A stretch of DNA of 64,000 nt from Planomicrobium sp. CPCC 101110 (GCF_007859395.1 NZ_VOHD01000003.1:1347028-1411027), one strand, 5' to 3'; shown: positions 27,996-38,193, counted from the first letter of the stretch. The notes: a model not told the origin generated them from the sequence alone. Translations and numbers: made by a program.

Positions 27996-29306
27996 ATGGA
28001 TAAAATTGTAAATGTAATTGGAGCCGGCCTTGCCGGAAGTGAAGCGGCATGGCAAATTGCTAAACGGGGAGTAAAAGTTCGCCTTTACGAAATGCGCCCG
28101 GTCAAACAGACGCCAGCTCACCATACCGATAAGTTTGCCGAGCTGGTCTGCAGCAATTCGCTTCGAGCCAATTCACTGACAAACGCAGTAGGGGTAATAA
28201 AAGAAGAAATGCGCCATTTGGACTCGGTTATCATTGAAGCGGCTGACAAAGCTTCTGTTCCGGCAGGCGGAGCATTGGCGGTGGACCGCCACGAATTTTC
28301 ACAGGCAGTGACCGATAAAGTGCGCAATCATCCGCTTGTGGAAGTGATTAACGAAGAAGTGACGGAAATTCCGGAAGGCATCACGATCATTGCTACTGGA
28401 CCGTTAACTTCTCCGGCGCTTGCAGAGAAAGTGCGTGAGCTGACCGGCGAGGAATATCTGTATTTTTACGATGCCGCTGCACCGATTGTGGAAAAAGACA
28501 GCATCGACATGGACAAAGTCTATTTGAAATCCCGCTACGACAAAGGCGAAGCAGCTTATTTGAATTGTCCGATGACAGAAGAGGAATTCAAACGGTTCCA
28601 TACGGCGCTCGTTGAAGCGGAAGTTGTGCCATTGAAAGAATTCGAAAAAGAGATTTACTTTGAAGGCTGTATGCCGATCGAAGTCATGGCTGCACGGGGT
28701 GAAAAAACGTTGACGTTCGGTCCGATGAAACCGGTCGGATTGGAAGACCCGAAAACAGGCAAGCGGCCATACGCGGTCGTCCAGCTTCGTCAGGATGACG
28801 CAGCGGGTACGCTCTATAACATCGTCGGCTTCCAGACGCATCTTAAATGGGGGCCGCAAAAAGAAGTGCTCAAGCTGATTCCTGGCCTTGAGAACGTTGA
28901 GATTGTCCGTTACGGCGTTATGCACCGCAACACATTCATCAACTCACCGCGTGTATTGAAACCGACATATCAGCTAAAAGCCAACTCGAACATTTTCTTC
29001 GCCGGCCAGATGACTGGTGTTGAAGGTTATGTGGAATCTGCAGGAAGCGGACTCTTAGCCGGCATCAATGCGGCGAAACTGGCGCTTGGCGAAGAACAGA
29101 TCGTCATGCCGGCGGAAACGGCGCTTGGCAGCATGGCCCGCTATATCACAGAAGCCGACAGCAAGAATTTCCAGCCGATGAACGTCAATTTCGGCTTGTT
29201 CCCGGATTTAGGGGAACGCATCAAATCCAAGCAGGAACGTGCAGAAAAGCATGCTGAACGTGCATTGGACGCAATTCGAAATTATATGAATACAGTGACT
29301 GTTTGA
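27996..29306 (+). CDS. trmFO: Methylenetetrahydrofolate-tRNA (uracil-5-)-methyltransferase TrmFO
   Basis: Folate/FAD-dependent enzyme forming m5U54 in the tRNA T loop. The 436-residue flavoprotein has the N-terminal dinucleotide motif [12 protein letters not shown] (9-20) and two redox/catalytic cysteines, Cys52 in [11 protein letters not shown] and Cys225 in [11 protein letters not shown], matching the functional pair of B. subtilis TrmFO. GAGGTG precedes the ATG. The stop codon abuts the -35 of the xerC promoter. Confidence 0.97.
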   Translation: MDKIVNVIGAGLAGSEAAWQIAKRGVKVRLYEMRPVKQTPAHHTDKFAELVCSNSLRANSLTNAVGVIKEEMRHLDSVIIEAADKASVPAGGALAVDRHEFSQAVTDKVRNHPLVEVINEEVTEIPEGITIIATGPLTSPALAEKVRELTGEEYLYFYDAAAPIVEKDSIDMDKVYLKSRYDKGEAAYLNCPMTEEEFKRFHTALVEAEVVPLKEFEKEIYFEGCMPIEVMAARGEKTLTFGPMKPVGLEDPKTGKRPYAVVQLRQDDAAGTLYNIVGFQTHLKWGPQKEVLKLIPGLENVEIVRYGVMHRNTFINSPRVLKPTYQLKANSNIFFAGQMTGVEGYVESAGSGLLAGINAAKLALGEEQIVMPAETALGSMARYITEADSKNFQPMNVNFGLFPDLGERIKSKQERAEKHAERALDAIRNYMNTVTV

Positions 29307-29336
29307 TTGATAAAAGCCTCTAAATGTTGTTATAAT
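29307..29336 (+). promoter_or_regulatory. Sigma-A promoter of xerC-hslVU-codY, embedded in the trmFO terminator
   Basis: TTGATA (29307-29312), 18-base spacer, TATAAT (29331-29336). The -10 lies in the loop and right arm of the trmFO terminator hairpin. Confidence 0.65.
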
Positions 29337-29348
29337 TTAGAGGCTTTT
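29312..29348 (+). terminator. Terminator of trmFO
   Basis: AAAAGCCTCTAAAT pairs with ATTTAGAGGCTTTT across a loop of about 9 bases. The tail is a short TTTTGT. Confidence 0.8.
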
Positions 29349-29374
29349 GTATGTGTTAGAAAGGTGGCCTTGTT

Positions 29375-30268
29375 ATGGGGAAAGAAGAAATGCTTCAATC
29401 TTTTATGACATACATTCAACTCGAGAAAAACTATTCCGAACACACGGTCCACCATTACGAACAGGATCTGGCGGGTTTTTTTCTTTTTTTAGAGGAAGAA
29501 GGCATTCAAAGTTTGGGCGAAGTTGAATACCTCCATGCCAGGAATTATGTGACGAAGCTATATGATGCGAAGCTATCCAGAACGACTATATCGAGGAAGA
29601 TCTCTGCAATCCGTTCTTTCTTCCGGTATGGAAGCCGCGAATTCGGATTGAGCGAAGCTGCTTTCCGATCGCTGTACCATCCTAAGAAGGAAGAACGGCT
29701 TCCGCAGTTTTTTTACGAAGAAGAACTAGAAGCGCTTTTCAAGTCGGCGCAAGGTGAAGATAAACTCTCTATCCGGAACACGGCGTTGCTGGAACTTTTA
29801 TATGCAACCGGCATGCGGGTGAGCGAATGCGTCAACATCCGGATGCAGGACTTGGACCGCCGCATACAAATCGTCAAGGTGATGGGGAAAGGCCGGAAAG
29901 AGCGCTACATACCATACGGCCAGTTTGCCCATGACGCACTGGAACATTATATTGAAGAAGCACGTCCCAAATTGATGAAAAATCAAACGCATGAAAGTTT
30001 ATTCGTGAATAACCGCGGGGAAATGCTTACGGATAGAGGCATTCGGCATATATTGAACGAATGCATGAAAAAAGCTTCCGTCAATTCCGTCATCTATCCG
30101 CATATGATCAGGCATACGTTCGCCACACATCTGCTGAACAATGGAGCGGATATGAGGACAGTGCAGGAGTTGCTGGGGCACTCGCACTTAAGCTCGACAC
30201 AAGTATATACGCATGTAACGAAAGAACACTTGAAAAAAACGTATTTGAATTCGCATCCAAGGGCTTAG
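29375..30268 (+). CDS. xerC: Tyrosine recombinase XerC (CodV)
   Basis: XerC/CodV works with XerD/RipX at the dif site to resolve chromosome dimers. The 297-residue protein has an N-terminal SAM-like core-binding domain (about 4-88) and the complete catalytic set Arg148 (ATGMRVSE), Lys172 (GKGRKE), His243 and Arg246 (HMIRHTFATH), His269 (LLGHSHLSST) and Tyr278. AAAGGTGG precedes the ATG. It is the first gene of the codV-clpQ-clpY-codY-type operon. Confidence 0.97.
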   Translation: MGKEEMLQSFMTYIQLEKNYSEHTVHHYEQDLAGFFLFLEEEGIQSLGEVEYLHARNYVTKLYDAKLSRTTISRKISAIRSFFRYGSREFGLSEAAFRSLYHPKKEERLPQFFYEEELEALFKSAQGEDKLSIRNTALLELLYATGMRVSECVNIRMQDLDRRIQIVKVMGKGRKERYIPYGQFAHDALEHYIEEARPKLMKNQTHESLFVNNRGEMLTDRGIRHILNECMKKASVNSVIYPHMIRHTFATHLLNNGADMRTVQELLGHSHLSSTQVYTHVTKEHLKKTYLNSHPRA

Positions 30269-30283
30269 AAAGGGGGATTTTTT

Positions 30284-30832
30284 ATGCACGAGTTTCATGC
30301 AACCACGATATTCGCTGTACAACATAATGGCGAATGCGCCATGGCGGGGGACGGGCAAGTGACGTTCGGCAATGCTGTCGTCATGAAGCACACTGCGAGA
30401 AAGGTCCGGAAATTGTTCAACGGGCAAGTATTGACCGGATTTGCAGGTTCAGTCGCAGACGCATTTACGCTTTTCGAAATGTTTGAAGGCAAACTGACCG
30501 AATATAACGGCAATCTTCAGCGGGCTGCGGTGGAACTGGCAAAACAATGGCGCGGAGATAAAATGCTCCGCCAACTGGAAGCCATGCTCATCGTCATGAA
30601 CAAAGATGAGCTGCTGCTTGTTTCCGGCACAGGAGAAGTGATCGAGCCGGACGATGGCATCCTGGCAATCGGCTCTGGCGGCAATTATGCGCTGGCAGCC
30701 GGGCGAGCACTGAAAAAATATGCCGGAGACAATATGACTGCGGCCCAAATCGCAAAATCGGCGCTTGAAACAGCGGCCGACATTTGTGTTTATACCAATC
30801 ATCAAATAGTTTTGGAGGAGTTGCCTAAATGA
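30284..30832 (+). CDS. hslV: ATP-dependent protease peptidase subunit HslV (ClpQ/CodW)
   Basis: Proteasome-like N-terminal nucleophile hydrolase that forms dodecamers with HslU. The 182-residue protein begins [12 protein letters not shown]; the core ([53 protein letters not shown]) matches Bacillales ClpQ closely. In B. subtilis the nucleophile is a Ser right after Met1; here residue 2 is His, and the first candidate nucleophiles are Thr7/Thr8, which align with Thr1 of E. coli HslV. Processing of a six- or seven-residue propeptide is therefore inferred. AAAGGGGG precedes the ATG. It overlaps hslU by 4 bases. Confidence 0.96.
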   Translation: MHEFHATTIFAVQHNGECAMAGDGQVTFGNAVVMKHTARKVRKLFNGQVLTGFAGSVADAFTLFEMFEGKLTEYNGNLQRAAVELAKQWRGDKMLRQLEAMLIVMNKDELLLVSGTGEVIEPDDGILAIGSGGNYALAAGRALKKYAGDNMTAAQIAKSALETAADICVYTNHQIVLEELPK

Positions 30833-32226
30833 AAACTCAGACAGATTTAACTCCCAGACAAATAACAGATCATCTTGACCGGTACATCGTAGGCCAAAAA
30901 GACGCGAAACGCTCCATAGCGATCGCCCTGCGGAACCGCTACCGCAGAAGCCGCCTTGAAGAAGAGCTTCGCGACGAAGTGATACCGAAGAACATATTGA
31001 TGATCGGGCCGACGGGTGTAGGGAAAACTGAAATCGCCCGCCGGATTGCGAAGCTCACCGGTGCGCCGTTCATCAAGGTCGAAGCGACTAAATTCACGGA
31101 AGTGGGCTATGTCGGACGCGATGTGGAGTCGATGGTGCGCGATCTAGTGGAAGCGGCGGTAAGAATCGTCAAGGAAGAAAGGTTTGAAGCGGTTAAAACT
31201 CAGGCAGAAGCTGCGGCGAACGAGCGGATCGTCAAACTTCTCGCGCCTTCCCTCAAGAAAAAGCAAAACAGCCAAAATCCGTTGGAAATGCTTTTTGGGC
31301 AGAAGATGGAACAAGAAGACGACGATGCGGCTGCGGAAGTGGAAGTGCGGGTGAAACGCAGGGAAATAGCGGCCGATTTGAAAGCCGGCAAACTCGAGGA
31401 TGAATGGGTGACTGTCGAAGTGCTTGAGAATATGCCGTCTATGTTTGATGCGCTCCAAGGATCGGGAATGGAACAGATGGGAGCCAATATGCAAGATGCG
31501 CTTTCATCGCTTATGCCTAAGAAAAAGAAAAAGCGGCGCCTTCAAGTGAAGGAAGCCCGACGGATCTTAACGGCGGAGGAAGCCGCAAAATTAGTCGATG
31601 ATGAAGAAGTTGCTTCAGAAGCGATCGAGCGCTCTGAACAGCACGGCATCATTTTTATCGACGAGATGGACAAAATCGCAAGCAAGAACAATTCCTCATC
31701 TGCGGATGTTTCAAGAGAAGGCGTTCAGCGGGATATATTGCCGATTGTCGAAGGGTCTACAGTAGGGACCAAATACGGAGCGGTGAAAACGGACTATATG
31801 CTCTTTGTAGCTGCTGGCGCTTTCCATATGTCAAAGCCGTCAGATTTGATCCCTGAGCTGCAAGGCCGGTTCCCTATCCGGGTGGAATTGCAGAAGCTTG
31901 AAGTCGGCGATTTCGTGAAAATATTGACTGAGCCGAGACATTCTTTGATTAATCAATATAAAGCACTTCTCGAAACAGAAGGTGTTATGGTAAACTTTAC
32001 TGATGCCGCAATAACTAGACTGGCTGAAATTGCTTATGAAGTAAACCAAGACACTGACAATATCGGCGCGCGCCGGCTCCATACCATATTGGAGCGGCTG
32101 CTTGAAGATTTGTCTTTCGAAGCATCGGAGATATCACCGGCACAAATTGACATTACTCCCCAATATGTGAACGAAAAGCTTGAAAATGTGGCAAAAAACA
32201 AAGATTTGTCACAATTTATTTTGTAA
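30829..32226 (+). CDS. hslU: ATP-dependent protease ATPase subunit HslU (ClpY/CodX)
   Basis: AAA+ unfoldase feeding HslV. The 465-residue protein has Walker [10 protein letters not shown] (60-68), Walker [12 protein letters not shown] (about 281-291), the intermediate I domain (about 110-245, charged and with coiled-coil tendency), sensor region GRFPIRVEL, and the C-terminal tail ending SQFIL that inserts into HslV. GAGGAG precedes the ATG inside hslV. Confidence 0.97.
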   Translation: MKTQTDLTPRQITDHLDRYIVGQKDAKRSIAIALRNRYRRSRLEEELRDEVIPKNILMIGPTGVGKTEIARRIAKLTGAPFIKVEATKFTEVGYVGRDVESMVRDLVEAAVRIVKEERFEAVKTQAEAAANERIVKLLAPSLKKKQNSQNPLEMLFGQKMEQEDDDAAAEVEVRVKRREIAADLKAGKLEDEWVTVEVLENMPSMFDALQGSGMEQMGANMQDALSSLMPKKKKKRRLQVKEARRILTAEEAAKLVDDEEVASEAIERSEQHGIIFIDEMDKIASKNNSSSADVSREGVQRDILPIVEGSTVGTKYGAVKTDYMLFVAAGAFHMSKPSDLIPELQGRFPIRVELQKLEVGDFVKILTEPRHSLINQYKALLETEGVMVNFTDAAITRLAEIAYEVNQDTDNIGARRLHTILERLLEDLSFEASEISPAQIDITPQYVNEKLENVAKNKDLSQFIL

Positions 32227-32311
32227 TTCGAGTCAGAATAGTATCATTAAAGATTAAAAACCTTTAGAATATTGAATAAACACGGCGTGAATATGTAGGA
32301 GGTTCATTAGA

Positions 32312-33091
32312 ATGAATTTATTGGAAAAAACAAGACGCATCAACTCAATGCTACAAGCAGCGGCAGGCAAGCCGGTTAACTTTAAAGATATGGCTGAAAC
32401 GTTGAGCGAAGTAATCGAGTGCAACGCATTCGTAGTAAGCCGCAAAGGGAAATTGCTCGGTTTTGCAATCAACCAGCAAATCGAAAATGATCGGATGAAA
32501 GGGATGTTGGAAGAACGCCAATTTCCTTTGGAATACACTCAAAACCTTTCAGCTATCACTGAAACATCCGCTAACTTGGATGTAAACAGCGAGCATACGA
32601 TTTTCCCGGTGGAAGAACGTGAGCTGTTCGAAAAAGGTTTGACTACAATCGTTCCGATCATCGGCGGAGGAGAGCGTTTAGGGACACTTCTTCTTGGCCG
32701 CGTGAACGAAGAATTCCAAGATGATGATTTGATCTTGGGCGAATACGGCGCAACAGTTGTCGGCATGGAGATCCTTCGCGAAAAAGGCGACCGCATCGAA
32801 GAAGAAGCACGCAGCAAAGCTGTCGTACAAATGGCGATTTCATCTTTGTCTTACAGTGAGCTAGAAGCGATCGAACACATTTTTGAAGAGCTGGACGGCA
32901 ACGAAGGCTTGCTTGTTGCTTCAAAAATTGCAGACCGTGTCGGCATCACTCGTTCAGTGATCGTCAATGCACTTCGCAAACTTGAAAGTGCAGGCGTTAT
33001 CGAATCACGCTCTCTAGGGATGAAAGGGACATACATCAAAGTATTGAATACGAAATTCCTAGCAGAACTGGAACAATTGAAAATGAACTAA
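32312..33091 (+). CDS. codY: GTP-sensing global regulator CodY
   Basis: CodY represses amino-acid, competence and stationary-phase genes when branched-chain amino acids and GTP are plentiful. The 259-residue protein, the exact length of B. subtilis CodY, has an N-terminal GAF domain (1-155) and a C-terminal winged helix with [37 protein letters not shown] (about 204-240). AGGAGG lies 11 bases before the ATG. An 85-base A/T-rich gap separates it from hslU; no secure promoter or CodY box was recognised there. Confidence 0.98.
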   Translation: MNLLEKTRRINSMLQAAAGKPVNFKDMAETLSEVIECNAFVVSRKGKLLGFAINQQIENDRMKGMLEERQFPLEYTQNLSAITETSANLDVNSEHTIFPVEERELFEKGLTTIVPIIGGGERLGTLLLGRVNEEFQDDDLILGEYGATVVGMEILREKGDRIEEEARSKAVVQMAISSLSYSELEAIEHIFEELDGNEGLLVASKIADRVGITRSVIVNALRKLESAGVIESRSLGMKGTYIKVLNTKFLAELEQLKMN

Positions 33092-33102
33092 TCAAAACCA
33101 TG

Positions 33103-33134
33103 GGGTGCCGGATTTCTTCCGGCGCTTTTTTTAT
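33103..33134 (+). terminator. Terminator of codY
   Basis: GTGCCGGA pairs with TCCGGCGC (33105-33112, 33118-33125) with a short loop, followed by TTTTTTTATTTT. Confidence 0.9.
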
Positions 33135-33210
33135 TTTGCTTTCCTTGAGTTCTTCATTACTGTTCCGATGAAAGGACCCGATGCGGTAATACAAGGCGAA
33201 GAAAAAAGAT

Positions 33211-33239
33211 TTGAAATATTATAAAGACCTTTTTATAAG
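33211..33239 (+). promoter_or_regulatory. rpsB promoter P1 (upstream)
   Basis: TTGAAA (33211-33216), 17-base spacer, TATAAG (33234-33239). Confidence 0.55.
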
Positions 33240-33248
33240 AGAAACATG

Positions 33249-33278
33249 TTGCGGTATGTATATGGGCCGTGCTATAAT
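33249..33278 (+). promoter_or_regulatory. rpsB promoter P2 (proximal)
   Basis: TTGCGG (33249-33254), 18-base spacer, TATAAT (33273-33278). It would give a leader of about 110 bases. Confidence 0.65.
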
Positions 33279-33284
33279 TTCAAA

Positions 33285-33394
33285 TGGTGTTAAATACACA
33301 CGCATTTCGATTTGATTCGTAGGTGCTTATCTAATAGTCACGGTTCAGAGAAGAAGAATGCGGAGGAAAAATAACCTATCAGGAGGAAACACAA
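33285..33394 (+). promoter_or_regulatory. Candidate rpsB leader RNA
   Basis: The 5' leader contains a 6-bp closing stem (33301-33306 with 33357-33362) and a GGAGG (33362-33366) next to it, distinct from the true AGGAGG ribosome-binding site at 33381-33386. It may allow feedback control by a ribosomal protein, as for other ribosomal leaders; this is inference. Confidence 0.4.
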
Positions 33395-34111
33395 ATGTCA
33401 GTAATTTCAATGAAACAATTGCTTGAAGCTGGTGTACACTTTGGCCACCAGACTCGCCGTTGGAACCCGAAAATGAAAAAATACATTTTCGTAGAACGTA
33501 ACGGTATCTACATCATCGACCTTCAAAAAACTGTCCGTAAACTTGAGGAAGCTTATAACTTCATGAAGCAAGTGGGCGAAGAAGGCGGTAAAGTTTTGTT
33601 CGTAGGAACAAAAAAACAAGCTCAAGATGCGATCAAAGAAGAAGCAGAACGCTCTGGCAACTACTACATCAACCAGCGCTGGTTGGGTGGAACACTTACT
33701 AACTTCGGTACAATCCAAAAACGCGTTAATCGTTTGAAGCAAATCGAGCGTATGGAAGAAGATGGAACGTTTGACGTTCTTCCGAAGAAAGAAGTTGTTC
33801 AATTAAGAAAAGAACACGAACGCCTTGTTAAATTCCTTGGCGGTATCCGTGACATGAGTTCACTTCCGGACGTTATGTTCGTAGTTGACCCACGCAAAGA
33901 ACGCATTGCAGTAGCGGAAGCTATGAAATTGAACATTCCTATCGTAGGTATCGTTGATACAAACTGCGACCCGGATGAAATCGATTATGTAATCCCTGCA
34001 AACGATGATGCAATCCGTGCGGTTAAATTATTGACTGGCAAAATGGCTGATGCTTTGCTTGAGTCAAAACCGGAAGAAGACGAAGAAACTCCAGCTGAAG
34101 CTGCTGAGTAA
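33395..34111 (+). CDS. rpsB: 30S ribosomal protein S2
   Basis: A 238-residue small-subunit protein with the family N-terminus ([27 protein letters not shown]) and the second signature [19 protein letters not shown]. The tail (about 222-238) is acidic. TCAGGAGG precedes the ATG. It is paired with tsf, with a terminator between them that probably sets their ratio. Confidence 0.98.
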   Translation: MSVISMKQLLEAGVHFGHQTRRWNPKMKKYIFVERNGIYIIDLQKTVRKLEEAYNFMKQVGEEGGKVLFVGTKKQAQDAIKEEAERSGNYYINQRWLGGTLTNFGTIQKRVNRLKQIERMEEDGTFDVLPKKEVVQLRKEHERLVKFLGGIRDMSSLPDVMFVVDPRKERIAVAEAMKLNIPIVGIVDTNCDPDEIDYVIPANDDAIRAVKLLTGKMADALLESKPEEDEETPAEAAE

Positions 34112-34125
34112 TTCACAAGCATTAC

Positions 34126-34163
34126 AGGTGATAAGCGGCCAACCCCACTTATCACCTTTTTTT
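34126..34163 (+). terminator. Terminator between rpsB and tsf
   Basis: AGGTGATAAG pairs with CTTATCACCT (34126-34135, 34148-34157), followed by TTTTTT. No separate tsf promoter is seen, so read-through is expected. Confidence 0.9.
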
Positions 34164-34198
34164 GAGAACTTATAGATATCTTAAGGAGGAATTTAATC

Positions 34199-35086
34199 AT
34201 GGCAGTTACAGCTCAAATGGTAAAAGAATTGCGTGAAAAAACTGGCGCAGGTATGATGGATTGCAAAAAAGCGCTAGTGGAAACTAACGGGGATATCGAA
34301 GCGGCTATGGACTTTTTGCGTGAAAAAGGTCTTTCAAGCGCTTCTAAAAAAGCAGACCGCATCGCAGCAGACGGAACTACTGCAGTTCTAGTTGAAGGCA
34401 ATGAAGCTGTTATTTACGAAGTTAACGCTGAAACGGACTTTGTTGCGAAAAACGAAGGCTTCCAAACGCTTGTAAAAGAATTGGGCGAGCACTTGTTGTC
34501 AACAAAACCAGCTACAGTTGAAGAAGCTACTGCTTCAACAATGTCGAACGGTTTGACGGTTGCAGACCACATCTCAAATGCAATCGCTAAGATCGGTGAA
34601 AAAATCTCTTTGCGCCGTTTTGAAATCCGCACAAAAACAGATAACGACGCTTTCGGTCCTTACCTGCACATGGGCGGAAGAATCGCGGTTCTAGTTGAAC
34701 TTGAAAACTCTGCAGATTCAGATGCTGCACGTGATATCGCGATGCACGTAGCTGCTTTGAACCCGAAATATGTTTCACGTGATGAAGTTTCTGCTGAAGA
34801 AGTAGACCGTGAGCGCAAAGTATTGACTGAGCAGGCTTTGAACGAAGGCAAACCAGAAAACATCGTTGCGAAAATGGTCGAAGGCCGCCTAGGCAAATTC
34901 TTCGAAGACGTTTGCTTATTGGATCAATCTTTCGTTAAAAACTCAGACCAAAAAGTTCGTGACTTCGCAGCATCAACTGGCGGAACTGTAAAAGGTTTCA
35001 CTCGTTATGAAGTTGGAGAAGGAATCGAAAAACGCGTTGATAACTTTGCTGATGAAGTAATGAGCCAAGTTAACAAAGGCAACTAA
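34199..35086 (+). CDS. tsf: Elongation factor Ts
   Basis: Nucleotide exchange factor for EF-Tu. The 295-residue protein has the N-terminal UBA-like domain with [20 protein letters not shown] (9-28) and the TDFV contact motif ([13 protein letters not shown], about 77-89), then the two core subdomains. AAGGAGG precedes the ATG. The codon pattern is biased like neighbouring ribosomal genes. Confidence 0.98.
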   Translation: MAVTAQMVKELREKTGAGMMDCKKALVETNGDIEAAMDFLREKGLSSASKKADRIAADGTTAVLVEGNEAVIYEVNAETDFVAKNEGFQTLVKELGEHLLSTKPATVEEATASTMSNGLTVADHISNAIAKIGEKISLRRFEIRTKTDNDAFGPYLHMGGRIAVLVELENSADSDAARDIAMHVAALNPKYVSRDEVSAEEVDRERKVLTEQALNEGKPENIVAKMVEGRLGKFFEDVCLLDQSFVKNSDQKVRDFAASTGGTVKGFTRYEVGEGIEKRVDNFADEVMSQVNKGN

Positions 35087-35107
35087 TAGTTTCATATGAT
35101 TTTCCTG

Positions 35108-35136
35108 GGGAACACTGAAATGTGTTCCCTATTTTT
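35108..35136 (+). terminator. Terminator of tsf
   Basis: GGGAACAC pairs with GTGTTCCC (35108-35115, 35122-35129) with a 6-base loop, then TATTTTT. pyrH starts 26 bases later. Confidence 0.8.
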
Positions 35137-35162
35137 CAATAAAAGTGTAACGGAGGAGACCG

Positions 35163-35888
35163 ATGAGTGTTCAACAATATAAACGCATTGTATTAAAACT
35201 GAGCGGAGAAGCGATGGCGGGAGAAAAAGGGTTTGGTTTATCTCCAGAAATCATCAAAACAGTAGCCAGCCAAGTGAAAGAGGTTGTCGAACTTGGCGTT
35301 GAAGTCGCTGTAGTTGTCGGCGGCGGAAATATTTGGAGAGGCAAAATCGGTTCAGAAATGGGAATGGACCGTGCCACTGCTGATTACATGGGAATGCTGG
35401 CAACCGTCATGAACTCGCTTGCACTGCAAGATTCATTGGAGAAGCAAGGCGTCGAGAGCCGAGTGCTTTCTTCTATTGAAATGCGCCAAGTTGCTGAACC
35501 GTATATTCGGAGAAGAGCGATTCGCCATTTGGAGAAAAAACGCGTTGTCATTTTCGCGGCAGGAACAGGCAACCCTTATTTTTCAACAGATACGACAGCT
35601 GCACTTCGGGCAGCGGAAATTGAAGCAGATGTCATCTTGATGGCGAAAAACAATGTGGACGGTGTTTACTCAGCGGATCCTAAAACTGATTCGACTGCGG
35701 TTAAATACGAAGAGCTTTCTTATTTTGAAGTGATCCAGCAAGGGCTTCAAGTTATGGATTCTACAGCTTCCACATTATGTATGGACAACGACATTCCACT
35801 CGTAGTATTCTCTATTATGGAAAATGGAAACATAAAACGTGCTGTCCTCGGTGAGAAGATCGGGACTGTAGTGAGGAGAACGATATAA
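35163..35888 (+). CDS. pyrH: UMP kinase
   Basis: Hexameric bacterial UMP kinase of the amino-acid kinase fold. The 241-residue protein has [10 protein letters not shown] (12-21), [11 protein letters not shown] (49-59), [16 protein letters not shown] and the [16 protein letters not shown] phosphate loop. CGGAGGAG precedes the ATG. It overlaps frr by one base (TAATG). Confidence 0.98.
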   Translation: MSVQQYKRIVLKLSGEAMAGEKGFGLSPEIIKTVASQVKEVVELGVEVAVVVGGGNIWRGKIGSEMGMDRATADYMGMLATVMNSLALQDSLEKQGVESRVLSSIEMRQVAEPYIRRRAIRHLEKKRVVIFAAGTGNPYFSTDTTAALRAAEIEADVILMAKNNVDGVYSADPKTDSTAVKYEELSYFEVIQQGLQVMDSTASTLCMDNDIPLVVFSIMENGNIKRAVLGEKIGTVVRRTI

Positions 35889-36445
35889 TGCCGAAATCTG
35901 TGATGAGTGAAACCGAACAAAAAATGACCAATGCAATCCAAGCTTTTTCACGCGAGCTTTCATCAATTCGCGCAGGGCGTGCAACTCCGGCAATTTTGGA
36001 TAAGTTGACAATCGATTATTACGGAGCGCCTACTCCAGTCAACCAAGTAGCGGGTATTTCGATTCCTGAAGCACGGTTGATCATGATCCAGCCGTATGAC
36101 AAGTCGGTTTTGGGCGATATCGAAAAAGCGATCTTGAAATCTGATTTGGGGTTGAGCCCGTCGAACGATGGTTCTGTAATCCGCCTTGCGGTTCCGGCAT
36201 TGACAGAAGAACGCCGCAAAGATTTGGTCAAGCAGGTGAAAAAGGAAGCGGAAGAAGCGAAAGTGGGCATCCGCAACATTCGCCGTGACGCCAATGATGA
36301 GTTCAAAAAGCTTGAGAAAAAAAGCGAGATTACAGTTGATGACCTGCGCAGCTATTCGGATGATGTCCAAAAATTGACGGATTCCAATATCGCGAAAATC
36401 GACGAACTTGCAAAAGCAAAAGAAAAAGAAATTATGGAAGTATAA
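35888..36445 (+). CDS. frr: Ribosome recycling factor
   Basis: Splits post-termination ribosomes with EF-G. The 185-residue three-helix-bundle protein has the typical [30 protein letters not shown] block (about 27-56) and [23 protein letters not shown] precedes the ATG within pyrH; the two genes are translationally coupled. Confidence 0.98.
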   Translation: MPKSVMSETEQKMTNAIQAFSRELSSIRAGRATPAILDKLTIDYYGAPTPVNQVAGISIPEARLIMIQPYDKSVLGDIEKAILKSDLGLSPSNDGSVIRLAVPALTEERRKDLVKQVKKEAEEAKVGIRNIRRDANDEFKKLEKKSEITVDDLRSYSDDVQKLTDSNIAKIDELAKAKEKEIMEV

Positions 36446-36465
36446 AACGAACTTCAGTGAGTGTG

Positions 36466-36493
36466 AAGCGTCCTGTTTTACAGGACGCTTTTT
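36466..36493 (+). terminator. Terminator of pyrH-frr
   Basis: An 11-bp perfect stem AAGCGTCCTGT / ACAGGACGCTT with a 3-base loop, then TTT. Confidence 0.9.
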
Positions 36494-36597
36494 CATGCCA
36501 AAAAAAATGGGTATCGTTAAAGAAAGCCGCACAATATCATTTTTTTTGTTATGATAAGCAATAGACATGCCGATTTGTAATAGGTGGAGGATTAAAT

Positions 36598-37389
36598 ATG
36601 TTCAATAAACTAATAAAACGAATGGCGGATTCCTCGTCGGAAAACAGAGAGCCTCTGCTTTCTGTTTCGAGTGAAGAAATCCCTGCACATATCGCAATAA
36701 TCATGGATGGCAATGGAAGATGGGCAAAAAAACGTTCACTGCCAAGAATTGCAGGCCATCACGAAGGAATGAAGACTGTCCGGAGGATCACAAGGCTAGC
36801 CAGTGACCTTGGGGTAAGCGTCTTGACACTCTACGCTTTTTCAACTGAGAACTGGAAGCGTCCTAAAATGGAAGTGGATTTTTTGATGCGCTTGCCGGAA
36901 GAGTTTCTATCAACTTTTTTGCCGGAATTGATCGAAGAAAACGTTCGTGTGGAAATGATGGGCTATCACGACAATTTGCCTTCTCATACGCTTGAAGCTG
37001 TTAGAAAAGCGAAAGAGGCGACCAAGAACAATACTGGTCTTGTCTTGAACTTCGCTTTGAATTACGGCAGCCGTTCCGAAATAGTGGATGCCGTTAAAGA
37101 TATTGCTGCCCAAGTGGCTGCTGGAACCCTGGACATAGCGAGCATTTCCGAAGATCATATTTCAGAGCGGCTGATGACAAAAGGCTTGCCGGAACCCGAT
37201 TTGTTGATCCGGACGAGCGGCGAAGTGCGCCTGAGCAACTTCATGCTTTGGCAATTGGCGTACACCGAATTCTGGTTTACAGAAACCTTATGGCCAGACT
37301 TCAACGAAGACTCTTTACTGGAAGCGATTGAAAATTATAAAAAACGCAATCGCCGCTATGGAGGGTTGAAAGGAGAAGAGGCAAATTGA
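36598..37389 (+). CDS. uppS: Undecaprenyl diphosphate synthase (isoprenyl transferase)
   Basis: Makes the C55 lipid carrier for cell-wall synthesis by cis-prenyl addition. The 263-residue protein has the catalytic Asp37 in IIMDGNGRWAKKR (34-46), the HHEGMK segment, FSTENWKRP, and the C-terminal PDLLIRTSGEVRLSNFMLWQLAYTE with the substrate-binding Arg and Ser. The usual EF/RLSNF wording is kept as EVRLSNF. AGGTGGAGG precedes the ATG. It overlaps cdsA by 4 bases. Confidence 0.98.
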   Translation: MFNKLIKRMADSSSENREPLLSVSSEEIPAHIAIIMDGNGRWAKKRSLPRIAGHHEGMKTVRRITRLASDLGVSVLTLYAFSTENWKRPKMEVDFLMRLPEEFLSTFLPELIEENVRVEMMGYHDNLPSHTLEAVRKAKEATKNNTGLVLNFALNYGSRSEIVDAVKDIAAQVAAGTLDIASISEDHISERLMTKGLPEPDLLIRTSGEVRLSNFMLWQLAYTEFWFTETLWPDFNEDSLLEAIENYKKRNRRYGGLKGEEAN

Positions 37390-38177
37390 AAGAAAGAATC
37401 ATAACCGGAATTATTGCCGCAGCTCTTTTTATTCCATTCGTCCTTATTGGCGGTGTTCCGTTTATCCTTTTAATGTACGTCCTAGCGACAATCGGTTTCC
37501 AAGAGCTGTTGAAAATGAAAGGGCGCAGCATTTGGAGCCTGCCGGGATTAATCCCTTTGCTCGCACTTTACGCTTTTATGCTGCCTAACGAATGGGCAGA
37601 TTTTATATTTGAATGGTCAGGATATATAAAAGTGGAATTCGCGTTTTTAGCGGTAATTCTGCTTTTGATACATACGGTAATCGTAAAAAACAACTTTACG
37701 TTCGATGATGCGGCATTTGCAATCATGAGTTCTCTTTATGTTGGGATAGGCTTTTATTACTTGATTGAAACGGTCGAAGTGAAAGCGACATTTTTGATTT
37801 TTGCCTTTCTTATTGTTTGGGCTACGGATTCCGGCGCTTACTTTACCGGGCGCAAATTCGGAAAACGGAAGCTTTGGCCGGAAATATCGCCGAACAAAAC
37901 AGTGGAAGGCTTTTTTGGTGGCATCATATGGGCGATCGGCATCGCATTGGTATTCGACTTTTTTATCGACTTGGATAAAAATGTGCTGATCATTATAGTT
38001 GTCGCTATTGTCGCTTCTGTTTTTGGGCAGCTGGGAGATTTGGTGGAGTCGGCTTTGAAACGGCATTATAACGTGAAAGATTCCGGTAAATTATTGCCGG
38101 GGCATGGCGGTATTCTGGATCGCTTTGACAGCATTTTATTTGTCATGCCACTTCTGCATTTTTTGCACTTTATTTAA
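37386..38177 (+). CDS. cdsA: Phosphatidate cytidylyltransferase
   Basis: Forms CDP-diacylglycerol for phospholipid synthesis. This is an integral membrane protein of 263 residues with about seven or eight hydrophobic segments. The C-terminal family signature is present (GQLGDLVESALKRHYNVKDSGKLLPGHGGILDRFDS, about 218-253). Start TTG at 37386 overlaps the uppS stop (TTGA), with GGAGAAGAGG upstream; MKERIITGIIAAALF aligns with B. subtilis CdsA. Confidence 0.97.
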   Translation: MKERIITGIIAAALFIPFVLIGGVPFILLMYVLATIGFQELLKMKGRSIWSLPGLIPLLALYAFMLPNEWADFIFEWSGYIKVEFAFLAVILLLIHTVIVKNNFTFDDAAFAIMSSLYVGIGFYYLIETVEVKATFLIFAFLIVWATDSGAYFTGRKFGKRKLWPEISPNKTVEGFFGGIIWAIGIALVFDFFIDLDKNVLIIIVVAIVASVFGQLGDLVESALKRHYNVKDSGKLLPGHGGILDRFDSILFVMPLLHFLHFI

Positions 38178-38193
38178 GAAAGGAAGCAGTTAA

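Larger units (their letters stand above)
33092..33394. other. codY-rpsB intergenic region (303 bases)
   Basis: No coding sequence was found. It holds the codY terminator (33103-33134), two tandem promoters, and a leader closed by CGCATT (33301-33306) pairing with AATGCG (33357-33362) just before the rpsB ribosome-binding site. In B. subtilis this junction is occupied by the about 30-gene fla/che operon, which is absent here. Confidence 0.8.

Noticed and set aside
32227-32311. A CodY-binding box before codY
   Set aside because: The A/T-rich gap has no convincing match to the AATTTTCWGAAAATT consensus; calling one would be guessing.
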